A stretch of 34,970 nt of DNA, from positions 1 through 34,970 of the forward strand of contig JAHDFN010000011.1 of the NCBI GenBank assembly GCA_020628145.1, written 5' to 3'. Shown in pieces: positions 1 through 6,522 of the stretch; position 1 is the stretch's first letter, and each line of letters begins with the position of its first letter. Position numbers and translations under genes: made by a program. The notes under the pieces are model-generated. The model did no database searches, was not told the origin of the DNA, and worked only from the letters and a program-made list of their open reading frames with translations. The DNA comes from Saprospiraceae bacterium (GTDB lineage: Bacteria > Bacteroidota > Bacteroidia > Chitinophagales > Saprospiraceae).

Positions 1-400
1 CAATGGTTGTAGCAACACAAGTTTGTGTAGAACCACAAGTCGCGTTATCAAAGAAGTGTACTGTAAAATCTCCTGCAGCAGCAGGAGTATAGGTTACAGG
101 AGTAGCTCCTTCAACATAAACGACAGTAGCATTGGCATCATTAGCAACAACGATGTAACCCGGCGTAGCCATATCTAAGACATAAGCCGTACCGGCTACC
201 GCACCGGTAATGACTGCATACTCACCAGTATAATTACAAGTAGAGATACTAGAAGGACCGGAAAGTGTAGGAGCAGTAACTGCTGCTGACGGATATTGTC
301 CCAATGTCTGGACACAACCACTTTGAGCATAAGCTCCAAATGTGAGAAATAAGGCACTCATAAGCACCCCAATAAACTTGAGAATTAAAGTTTGGTTCAT
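1..400 (-). CDS. N-terminal fragment of a secreted surface protein
   Basis: The frame runs from an ATG at 400 leftwards off the window edge, so the ORF track misses it. The start reads MNQTLILKFIGVLMSALFLTFGAYAQ, a classical signal peptide with cleavage likely after AYA. The visible mature part (about 105 residues) is rich in Thr, Val, Ala and Gly with scattered cysteines (SGCVQ, STCNYTGEY, NATCGSTQTC), typical of repetitive beta-sandwich exoproteins in Bacteroidota, many of which are T9SS cargo. Function cannot be assigned from this fragment. A TAAATTTG box lies about 50 bases upstream on the minus strand. The overlapping 249..449 ORF is a shadow of this gene. Confidence 0.75.
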   Translation of the reverse strand, partial: MNQTLILKFIGVLMSALFLTFGAYAQSGCVQTLGQYPSAAVTAPTLSGPSSISTCNYTGEYAVITGAVAGTAYVLDMATPGYIVVANDANATVVYVEGATPVTYTPAAAGDFTVHFFDNATCGSTQTCVATTI

Positions 401-446
401 GAATTAATAGGATTTTGTTATTAGAATAATTGTGTATAATGAAATT

Positions 447-454
447 CAAATTTA
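447..454 (-). promoter_or_regulatory. Candidate -7 box for the secreted protein gene
   Basis: Read on the minus strand, this is TAAATTTG, matching the Bacteroidota sigma-A -7 consensus TAnnTTTG, about 47 bases before the ATG at 400. No clear TTTG -33 element was found at the expected spacing, so the call rests on the -7 box only. Confidence 0.35.
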
Positions 455-535
455 ATAAATATAAATCGAAACCATTATATCATGAGACATTTAACTTTTA
501 TGAAGTTATTGGACTTCATCTTGAGATATGGTTTA

Positions 536-571
536 AAAATAAAAGGGATTTCCATTCCTGAATGTCCCTTT
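536..571 (-). terminator. Candidate terminator of the acyl-CoA dehydrogenase gene
   Basis: AAAGGGA and TCCCTTT form the outer stem, with CATTC/GAATG pairing inside. On the minus strand the hairpin is followed by TTTTATTTTT. It lies 33 bases after the stop codon of the acyl-CoA dehydrogenase gene, as expected for an intrinsic terminator. Confidence 0.55.
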
Positions 572-603
572 CATTACAAATTCTTGAATCAAAATACATG
601 ATA

Positions 604-1818
604 TTACATACTCATCTGCTTTTTGGCTTTCCGTTTTCTTTTCAATTCTGCAAAATATTCTTTCAGTAATCCCCTGGATATCAACAATTTCATAATTTCA
701 TTCGTGCCTGCGTATATACGGGCCACCCTTGAATCCGCTAGTTGACGGGTAATACCGTATTCCCACATATAACCATAGCCTCCATGTAACTGTACGCATT
801 CGTCGGCCAGTTTCCAGTGCATTTCGGTGGCAGCATATTTGGCCATCGAACCCAATTCGGGTGACAAATTGTGAGCTGAAAGCAATGCCGTACATCTATC
901 TACGAAAGTCTGATGAATCTGTAGTTGAGTCGCCAGTTCTGCCAATTTGAACTGTGTATTCTGGAATCCGGCAATCGGTTGTTTGAAAGCCCTTCTTTCC
1001 AAAGTATATCGAATGGTATCTTCCAATGCTCCTTCCGCACCTCCTACAGCCATCAACCCTACCACCAATCTTTCCCTTGCCAATTCGGTCATCATGTAAA
1101 TGAAGCCTTTCCCTTCTTCACCCAATAAATTCTCTTTCGGCACTTTCACATCTTCGAAGAACAACTCGCAGGTATCATTGGCTTTCATACCCATTTTATG
1201 GAAAGGCTGCCCTTTGGAAAATCCGGCGGCGTCACTTTCCATCATCAGAAGGCTGATCCCTTCATCAGGTGTTCCGACATTGGTCTTTACCGCGACTATG
1301 GCCATATGGCACATATAGCCATTGGTGATAAAGGTCTTTGAACCATTGACCAAGTAATGATCTCCCATGTCATCAGCACGGGTACGGATAGCTTGGAGAT
1401 CGGAGCCACAACTCGGTTCTGTCATGCCGATAGCAGCAATCATGTCACCGGAAGCCATCCCTCCGATGAATTTTTTCTTTTGGGCTTCATTTCCGTACTT
1501 TAGAATATACGGAGCCACAATATCCGAATGCAGGAAAAAACCGGGCCCTGTACATCCGTGTTTTACCAATTCTTCTATAAACATGGCACTGAAGGAAAAA
1601 TCAAATCCCGAACCGCCATATTCAGGCGGCATATCCATGCATAGCAATCCAAGTTCTCCGGCCTTTTTCCACAGTTCATAACTGACATGTCCTTGTTTTT
1701 CCCATTCATCATGGTAAGGCTTGATTTCCTTCTGAATGAAATCGACTATGGTTTGCTTGACCATCTTATGATCCTCGGTTCCATATACTTCTCTTTCCAA
1801 ACTTATATCTGAATACAT
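604..1818 (-). CDS. Acyl-CoA dehydrogenase
   Basis: FAD-dependent acyl-CoA dehydrogenase, oxidising an acyl-CoA to the 2-enoyl-CoA and passing electrons to electron-transferring flavoprotein. The first signature is visible as AAIGMTEPSCGSD and the C-terminal signature as QLHGGYGYMWEYGITRQ. The stretch IYAGTNEIMK carries the Glu where most family members hold the catalytic base. The ORF track starts 17 residues earlier (MCCGFQ...), but MYSDISLEREVYG at 1818 aligns better with the usual family start and gives 404 residues, a normal length. Its substrate is not evident. The TetR-type gene next door and the paa operon beyond suggest a role in fatty or aromatic acid catabolism (inference). Confidence 0.9.
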   Translation of the reverse strand: MYSDISLEREVYGTEDHKMVKQTIVDFIQKEIKPYHDEWEKQGHVSYELWKKAGELGLLCMDMPPEYGGSGFDFSFSAMFIEELVKHGCTGPGFFLHSDIVAPYILKYGNEAQKKKFIGGMASGDMIAAIGMTEPSCGSDLQAIRTRADDMGDHYLVNGSKTFITNGYMCHMAIVAVKTNVGTPDEGISLLMMESDAAGFSKGQPFHKMGMKANDTCELFFEDVKVPKENLLGEEGKGFIYMMTELARERLVVGLMAVGGAEGALEDTIRYTLERRAFKQPIAGFQNTQFKLAELATQLQIHQTFVDRCTALLSAHNLSPELGSMAKYAATEMHWKLADECVQLHGGYGYMWEYGITRQLADSRVARIYAGTNEIMKLLISRGLLKEYFAELKRKRKAKKQMSM

Positions 1819-1986
1819 ACGTCTATTTTTTTCCAAAAATACAATCTTCAATTGAAACCCGCAGCACATAAATTCAGTCCAAGTGGCTAATCATTCCCTT
1901 TTACTTGCTAAAACCGAACCTTCTGCATAATTTAGACCGCATTTAAAACTTATGAAACTGACAAAAAGGCAAATCATAATTGTGCC

Positions 1987-2511
1987 ATGTTTAGGGAAAA
2001 AGGCTATGCTTCCACTTCCATGCGTGATTTGGCCAAATCCGTAGGAATGGAGGCTGCGAGTCTTTACAATCATATCAAATCCAAGCAGGAAATACTCGCC
2101 GAGTTATTATTGGATGTGGCACAATCATTTATGGATGGGATGGAAGAAATTGAGAGTTCCCCAAAATCCCCCCTCTCAAAAATAGAGGATCTCATCAAGC
2201 TACATATTCATATTGCAGTGGATAAAACAGATGCAAGTTCTTTACTGACTCAAGAGTGGCGGCATCTTGAGGGGGATGCCCTGACAGAATTCAATAACAA
2301 ACGGAAAGATTATGAAATCCGATTTAGGGAAATCATTTCCCGAGGCATTGAAAATGGTGAGATAAAAAAAGTAGATCCTGAAATTGCCTTATTCTCCATC
2401 CTTTCCACACTCAGATGGTTCTATGCCTGGTATTCCAGAAAAGAAGAAATGGACATAGAAATTCTCGAACAACAATTCTGTGAACTTTTAATAGGAGGAT
2501 TGAAGAACTAA
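1987..2511 (+). CDS. TetR/AcrR-family regulator with suspect N-terminus
   Basis: The visible protein begins MFREKGYASTSMRDLAKSVGMEAASLYNHIKSKQEIL, the second part of a TetR DNA-binding domain, followed by a ligand-binding domain of about 125 residues. TetR proteins normally have 12-20 residues and helix 1 before this point. Those residues appear in another frame: an ATG at 1952 gives MKLTKRQIII, then the frame must change before MFREKGY. The gene may therefore be frameshifted, a few bases may be missing in the assembly, or a shortened protein is made. It lies beside acyl-CoA dehydrogenase and faces the paa operon, so control of these genes is likely (inference). It converges with the bestrophin-like gene two bases away. 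Confidence 0.75.
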   Translation: MFREKGYASTSMRDLAKSVGMEAASLYNHIKSKQEILAELLLDVAQSFMDGMEEIESSPKSPLSKIEDLIKLHIHIAVDKTDASSLLTQEWRHLEGDALTEFNNKRKDYEIRFREIISRGIENGEIKKVDPEIALFSILSTLRWFYAWYSRKEEMDIEILEQQFCELLIGGLKN

Positions 2512-2513
2512 GA

Positions 2514-3533
2514 TTACATCAATACACCATCCTTCGCCTTGATTTTTTCAGGGAGATTCTCCTCACCTAACATATCCCTCAAGTCTATTTCTATAGTTCG
2601 GCACATCGCAGTCATGGGTACGTCATTAATGAAATTTTCAAAAGGATCTTCGCTGTTGTCCCCGACCATTTCCATCGTAATGAATACCCAGGCAATCAAA
2701 ACGAAAAACGGAATAGTGAGCCAAATGAAATCATGTCCCATAGATGCGAATTCACCTACCAAACCAAAAGGCAGTAACAAAATGAAAATCCAAGTAAAGA
2801 TTCCGGAGAAGTAGGCGTATTGACGAGGAAAGGGTGTGTTCTTAATCCGTTCACATTTTCCTTGGAGATTGTAAAATTCTTCCAGACACCTCATCATTTC
2901 CATATGTCTGAAATCCTCAATCAGACCACTATCCATGAATTTCCTTAACTCGTCTCCCTGTAATCGGATGATTTGGGTAGCCGTGTTTTTCGCCTTAATC
3001 AAAAATTCGACTTCTTCCTTGCTATTAACGAAAGGTCCGACATCATTTTTCCAATCTTCCTCTCCCGGGCGGCCTTTATATAATTCTCCTAAATGCTTAT
3101 GATAATTCTTACTGAAACTTGAAGGCCTTCTCAATTGAAGCCTAAGAGCGTTCATCCAAGCAATATGGCGATAAATCAGTCTTTTCTGATGCGCATATAA
3201 TTCTTCTTGGGATATGGAACCGTCTGTTTTTCTCAATGTTATAAAACTCATGACCTGATTGCCCCAAGTCCTGCTATAATTCACGATACCGCCCCATATT
3301 TTCCTCGCTTCCCAAAAACGATCATACGATTGGTTGTTTTTAAAACCGATGTAAAACGCTACGGCAATACCAATGGTACTCAAAGGAAGAAACGGAATGG
3401 CCGCATTGATTTCCTTATGTTCCAACCAATGATAAAGGAAAATGACCGCCGTTCCATAAATGATGAAAAACAACACTCTTGAAAAGGCAAAACGCAAAAT
3501 TATTTTCCAACTGATATTCCGATTAACATACAT
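2514..3533 (-). CDS. Bestrophin-like (RFP-TM) anion channel family protein
   Basis: The 339-residue protein matches the bacterial bestrophin/UPF0187 family. Its N-terminus has hydrophobic segments around residues 10-35 and 45-65, followed by the family stretch NNQSYDRFWEARKIWGGIVNYSRTWGNQV. Two more membrane segments lie near residues 230-275 (YFSGIFTWIFILLLPFGLVGEF and WLTIPFFVLIAWVFITMEMVG), then the DNSEDPFEN motif, a conserved gating/ion-binding loop in bestrophins. The predicted role is a pentameric inner-membrane anion or ion channel; physiological ions are unknown. It is divergent from paaE, and a TACATTTG -7 box lies just upstream. Confidence 0.85.
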   Translation of the reverse strand: MYVNRNISWKIILRFAFSRVLFFIIYGTAVIFLYHWLEHKEINAAIPFLPLSTIGIAVAFYIGFKNNQSYDRFWEARKIWGGIVNYSRTWGNQVMSFITLRKTDGSISQEELYAHQKRLIYRHIAWMNALRLQLRRPSSFSKNYHKHLGELYKGRPGEEDWKNDVGPFVNSKEEVEFLIKAKNTATQIIRLQGDELRKFMDSGLIEDFRHMEMMRCLEEFYNLQGKCERIKNTPFPRQYAYFSGIFTWIFILLLPFGLVGEFASMGHDFIWLTIPFFVLIAWVFITMEMVGDNSEDPFENFINDVPMTAMCRTIEIDLRDMLGEENLPEKIKAKDGVLM

Positions 3534-3549
3534 AGTTTATGGTTTTCCG

Positions 3550-3557
3550 CAAATGTA
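3550..3557 (-). promoter_or_regulatory. Candidate -7 box for the bestrophin-like gene
   Basis: On the minus strand this reads TACATTTG, a perfect match to TAnnTTTG, 17 bases before the ATG at 3533. No convincing -33 element was seen. Confidence 0.45.
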
Positions 3558-3651
3558 ATATCTAACATGACAATTTAAAAAAATGTTTACCCTTACTTGA
3601 CAATTGTAGTTCGACCATCATATCAGGCTTGTAATTATGCCTTGAATACGC

Positions 3652-3659
3652 TATATTTG
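3652..3659 (+). promoter_or_regulatory. Candidate -7 box of the paa operon
   Basis: TATATTTG matches the Bacteroidota -7 consensus TAnnTTTG and lies 34 bases before the paaE ATG. A perfect palindrome starts four bases downstream, so a bound repressor would cover the transcription start. Confidence 0.6.
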
Positions 3660-3662
3660 CAA

Positions 3663-3680
3663 AACTAACACTTGTTAGTT
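3663..3680 (+). promoter_or_regulatory. Perfect palindrome, candidate TetR operator of the paa operon
   Basis: AACTAACA-CT-TGTTAGTT is a perfect 8+8 dyad with a 2-base spacer. It sits immediately downstream of the TATATTTG box and 13 bases before the paaE start. Size, symmetry and position are those of a TetR-family operator. The TetR-type gene at 1987 is the obvious candidate ligand (inference). Confidence 0.65.
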
Positions 3681-3693
3681 AAACCTGTGTTTT

Positions 3694-4779
3694 ATGGCCA
3701 AAGTCAGATTTCATTCCTTAAAAGTCAAAGATCTTACCCGCGAAACTGCGGAATGTACATCCATCGCTTTTGAACTTCCTGAAGAACTCAAGGATATTTT
3801 CCATTACAAACAAGGACAATATCTCACACTCCGTACTATGATAGATGGTGAAGATATCAGACGTTCCTATTCATTATGTAGCAGTCCATTGGAAGAGGAA
3901 ATGAGAGTGGCCGTAAAAAAACTGGAAGGCGGTCGTTTCTCCACTTTTGCCAATAAACAATTGCAAGTAGGAGATACTTTGGATGTCATGCCTCCGATGG
4001 GAAATTTCTTTACGGAATTGAATTCCGATAATAAGAAAAACTATGTGGCATTTGCCGCAGGTAGTGGAATCACACCAATGATGTCCATTATCAAAACAAC
4101 ATTGGAAGTAGAGCAGGAATCCAAATTCACCTTACTGTTCTGTAATCGGAACATTCATTCCATTATCTTCAAGGAAGAAATAGAAGGCTTGAAGAATACT
4201 TATCTGGAAAGATTCCAAGTCTATCATTTCCTTACCCGTGAGATGCAGGATATTCCCTTATTCAATGGAAGATTCGACAAGGAAAAACTGGAAAGTATAA
4301 TCGGCAAATTGGTACTCACGGAATTTACGGATGAATTCTTCATCTGCGGGCCTGAAGAAATGATTTTGAGTGTGAAAGACGGTTTATTGGAAAACGGCGT
4401 TGAACAATCCAAAATACATTTTGAATTATTCACAACCCCGGGTACTCAAAAAATCCAAAAGAAAAAAAGAGAGAACTCCCGTCGGAGTGATAAGGTCAGT
4501 CTAGTAACCATCAAGGATTCGGGAACCAGTTTCCAATTCGAATTATCACAAGGCACCAACAATATTCTCGATGCCGCATTGTTGAATGGAGCAGACCTTC
4601 CTTTTGCCTGTAAAGGCGGAGTATGTTGTACCTGCAAGGCAAAAGTCATTGAAGGGAAAGTCGAAATGGATGTCAATTACGCTTTGGAACCGGATGAAGT
4701 GGAAAAAGGATATATTCTAACCTGCCAGGCACACCCTTTAACGGAAACCGTCATTGTAGATTTCGACGAAGCGGTATAA
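3694..4779 (+). CDS. paaE: Phenylacetyl-CoA epoxidase, reductase subunit PaaE
   Basis: Oxidoreductase subunit of the phenylacetyl-CoA 1,2-epoxidase complex, passing electrons from NAD(P)H through FAD and a 2Fe-2S cluster to the diiron subunit PaaA. Domains in order are an FAD-binding barrel with RRSYS at residues 56-60, an NAD(P)-binding domain with AAGSGITPMM at 121-130 and FFICGPEEM at 216-223, and a plant-type ferredoxin domain. The cluster cysteines are Cys306, Cys311, Cys314 and Cys344 (CKGGVCCTC and ILTCQAHP). Length 361 fits the family. It is the first gene of the operon, behind a -7 box and a palindromic operator, with a 48-base gap to paaA. Confidence 0.95.
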   Translation: MAKVRFHSLKVKDLTRETAECTSIAFELPEELKDIFHYKQGQYLTLRTMIDGEDIRRSYSLCSSPLEEEMRVAVKKLEGGRFSTFANKQLQVGDTLDVMPPMGNFFTELNSDNKKNYVAFAAGSGITPMMSIIKTTLEVEQESKFTLLFCNRNIHSIIFKEEIEGLKNTYLERFQVYHFLTREMQDIPLFNGRFDKEKLESIIGKLVLTEFTDEFFICGPEEMILSVKDGLLENGVEQSKIHFELFTTPGTQKIQKKKRENSRRSDKVSLVTIKDSGTSFQFELSQGTNNILDAALLNGADLPFACKGGVCCTCKAKVIEGKVEMDVNYALEPDEVEKGYILTCQAHPLTETVIVDFDEAV

Positions 4780-4827
4780 TACCGTATTGAAAATAATTTT
4801 CTAATCATCAGTCAAAACCTGATTCTT

Positions 4828-5757
4828 ATGAAAAGTCAAGAAGACATATTCCAAGAAAAAATCGATGCGGAGCTTAAAATCGAAGCGAAGGATTGGATGC
4901 CGGAAAAATACCGGAAAACCTTAATCCGTCAGATTTCGCAACACGCCCATTCGGAAATCGTAGGGATGTTGCCGGAAGGAAACTGGATTTCACGGGCGCC
5001 CAACCTGAGAAGGAAAGTTGCTCTTTTGGCGAAGGTTCAGGATGAGGCCGGACATGGACTTTATCTTTATTCCGCAGCAGAAACACTAGGAGCGGAAAGG
5101 GATCAGATGTTCAGGGATTTGAATTCAGGTAAAGCAAAATATTCAAGCATATTCAATTATCCTACACTTTCTTGGGCCGACATTGGGGCCATTGGTTGGT
5201 TGGTGGATGGAGCTGCCATCATGAACCAGGTGATGTTGACCCGTACTTCTTACGGGCCATATGCCCGGGCCATGGTTAAAATCTGTAAGGAAGAATCCTT
5301 CCATCAGAGACAGGGCTATGAAATCATGATGACCTTGGCACAGGGTACTCCCGAACAAAAAGAAATGGCACAGGATGCATTGAATCGTTGGTGGTGGCCG
5401 TCGTTGATGATGTTCGGTCCGAGCGATAAGGAATCGACACATTCCGCTCAATCCATGAAATGGAAAATCAAAAGGAAATCCAATGATGAATTGAGACAGC
5501 ATTTCGTAGATGTTTCTGTTCCTCAGGCAGCCTATCTGGATTTGAAAATCCCTGATGAAAACCTGAAGTGGAATGAAGAAAGGGGCCACCATGATTTTGG
5601 GGAAATAGATTGGGAAGAATTCTGGAATGTCGTCAAGGGGAACGGCCCTTGTAATAGAGCCCGATTGAAAGCTAGGAATAAGGCGTATGATGATGGGAAA
5701 TGGGTAAGGGATGCGGCAGTGGCTTATGCGGAGAAGCAGTTAGCAGTTAGCAGTTAG
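4828..5757 (+). CDS. paaA: Phenylacetyl-CoA epoxidase, catalytic subunit PaaA
   Basis: Diiron catalytic subunit that epoxidises the aromatic ring of phenylacetyl-CoA, partnered by PaaC. Likely iron ligands visible are Glu43 (HSEIVGM), Glu73 and His76 (QDEAGHG), and Glu156 and His159 ([12 protein letters not shown]). The substrate-loop stretch [14 protein letters not shown] is typical. Length 309 is normal. The last residues, QLAVSS and the stop, are encoded by a heptamer tandem array (AGCAGTT)4 that begins inside the gene, so the present C-terminus was probably created by insertion of that array. The next paa gene, paaB, is displaced by about 470 bases. Confidence 0.95.
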   Translation: MKSQEDIFQEKIDAELKIEAKDWMPEKYRKTLIRQISQHAHSEIVGMLPEGNWISRAPNLRRKVALLAKVQDEAGHGLYLYSAAETLGAERDQMFRDLNSGKAKYSSIFNYPTLSWADIGAIGWLVDGAAIMNQVMLTRTSYGPYARAMVKICKEESFHQRQGYEIMMTLAQGTPEQKEMAQDALNRWWWPSLMMFGPSDKESTHSAQSMKWKIKRKSNDELRQHFVDVSVPQAAYLDLKIPDENLKWNEERGHHDFGEIDWEEFWNVVKGNGPCNRARLKARNKAYDDGKWVRDAAVAYAEKQLAVSS

Positions 5758-5762
5758 CAGTT
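5735..5762. repeat. Heptamer tandem array (AGCAGTT)x4
   Basis: Four perfect copies of AGCAGTT overlap the end of paaA and supply its stop codon. The array forms the left boundary of the four-helix-bundle relic. Its unit differs by one base from the reverse complement (ATCAGTT) of the right-hand array at 6184-6225, so the two arrays face each other as imperfect inverted boundaries. Confidence 0.9.
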
Positions 5763-5798
5763 AATTTAGTTTAAGATTAATTAAATTAATAGACAATA

Positions 5799-6169
5799 AT
5801 GAAAGGACATAAAAGTATTGCTTATGAAAAAGCTTACAGATTTGCTCTAAGGATTGTTAAACTAAATAAGTATCTAGCTGATGAAAAAAGGAATTCCATA
5901 TTTCTAAACAACTTATAAGAAGTGGAACTTCTGTTGGAGCCAATTTAGCAGAAGCAAATGGTGCAATTTCTGAAAATGATTTTTCTGCTAAAATAAGTAT
6001 CGCCTACAAAGAATGCTTAGAAAGTAAATATTGGATATCTATCCTAAAAGACACCAATTATATTAATGAAGAACAATTTTCATCTTTATTCCATGATGCA
6101 GATGAAATTGCCAAAATATTATTTTCAATCTTAAAAACAACAAGAATCAATAAACAACACAATATGTAA
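5799..6169 (+). pseudogene. Frameshifted four-helix-bundle (23S rRNA IVS-type, S23) protein gene
   Basis: The start reads MKGHKSIAYEKAYRFALRIVKLNKYLADEK, then a stop at 5916. In another frame the text continues EFHISKQLIRSGTSVGANLAEANGAISENDFSAKISIAYKECLESKYWISIL to a stop at 6167. Joined, these give about 123 residues that match the four-helix-bundle family found in 23S rRNA intervening sequences (RSGTSVGANLAEA and KECLESKYW are family motifs). One extra A in the A6 run at 5884-5889 would restore the frame (DEKKEFHISKQ). The gene is absent from the ORF track. It sits between paaA and paaB, flanked by heptamer arrays. Function in the family is unknown. Sequencing error or a true mutation are both possible. 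Confidence 0.8.
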
Positions 6170-6183
6170 TGTAAAATAATTCC

Positions 6184-6225
6184 AACTGATAACTGATAAC
6201 TGATAACTGATAACTGATAACTGAT
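6184..6225. repeat. Heptamer tandem array (AACTGAT)x6
   Basis: Six perfect copies of AACTGAT end four bases before the paaB start codon. Read on the other strand the unit is ATCAGTT, one base different from the left array unit AGCAGTT. The array replaces the normal ribosome-binding region of paaB, so copy number could alter paaB translation (inference). Confidence 0.95.
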
Positions 6226-6229
6226 AATT

Positions 6230-6511
6230 ATGAAAAATTGGCCACTTTGGGAAGTATTTATCCGTAGCAAAAACGGATTACATCACAAACATGTAGGAAG
6301 CCTACATGCAACGGATGCGGAAATGGCGATGCAGAATGCCCGAGATGTTTATACCCGCAGAAGTGAAGGTGTAAGTATATGGGTTGTGGAATCCAAACAC
6401 ATTACGGCATCCAACCCTGAAGAAAACGGAGAATTATTCGAACCCGCACAGGACAAGGTTTACAGACATCCGACATTTTATGAAATGCCGGATGAATTGG
6501 AACACATTTAA
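6230..6511 (+). CDS. paaB: Phenylacetyl-CoA epoxidase subunit PaaB
   Basis: Small subunit of the phenylacetyl-CoA epoxidase, thought to help assemble or bridge the PaaAC core with the reductase. The protein starts MKNWPLWEVFIRSKNGLHHKHVGSLHATDAEMAMQNARDVYTRRSEGVSIWVV, the hallmark of the family, and has the normal length of about 93 residues. Upstream it abuts a heptamer tandem array. Downstream the decarboxylase gene starts 11 bases after its stop. Confidence 0.95.
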   Translation: MKNWPLWEVFIRSKNGLHHKHVGSLHATDAEMAMQNARDVYTRRSEGVSIWVVESKHITASNPEENGELFEPAQDKVYRHPTFYEMPDELEHI

Positions 6512-6522
6512 ATTCAACACCT

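Noticed and set aside
249-449. ORF of 66 residues (-)
   Set aside because: It overlaps the signal peptide region of the 1-400 gene in another frame and lacks protein-like features.
4769-4783. Palindrome CGGTAT-A-ATACCG at the paaE stop codon
   Set aside because: A one-base spacer cannot form a hairpin loop, and the site lies inside the coding end. Probably chance.
5884-5890. Canonical A_AAA_AAG programmed frameshift site
   Set aside because: Six As and G are present, but the reading frame is GAA AAA AGG, not the phase required for the canonical heptamer. No downstream pseudoknot was recognised.
5799-6169. Part of a diversity-generating retroelement (Avd-like protein)
   Set aside because: No reverse transcriptase or template/variable repeat pair is present in the window.
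5735-6225. Heptamer arrays as a CRISPR array
   Set aside because: Units are 7 bases in direct contact without spacers, and no cas genes are near.
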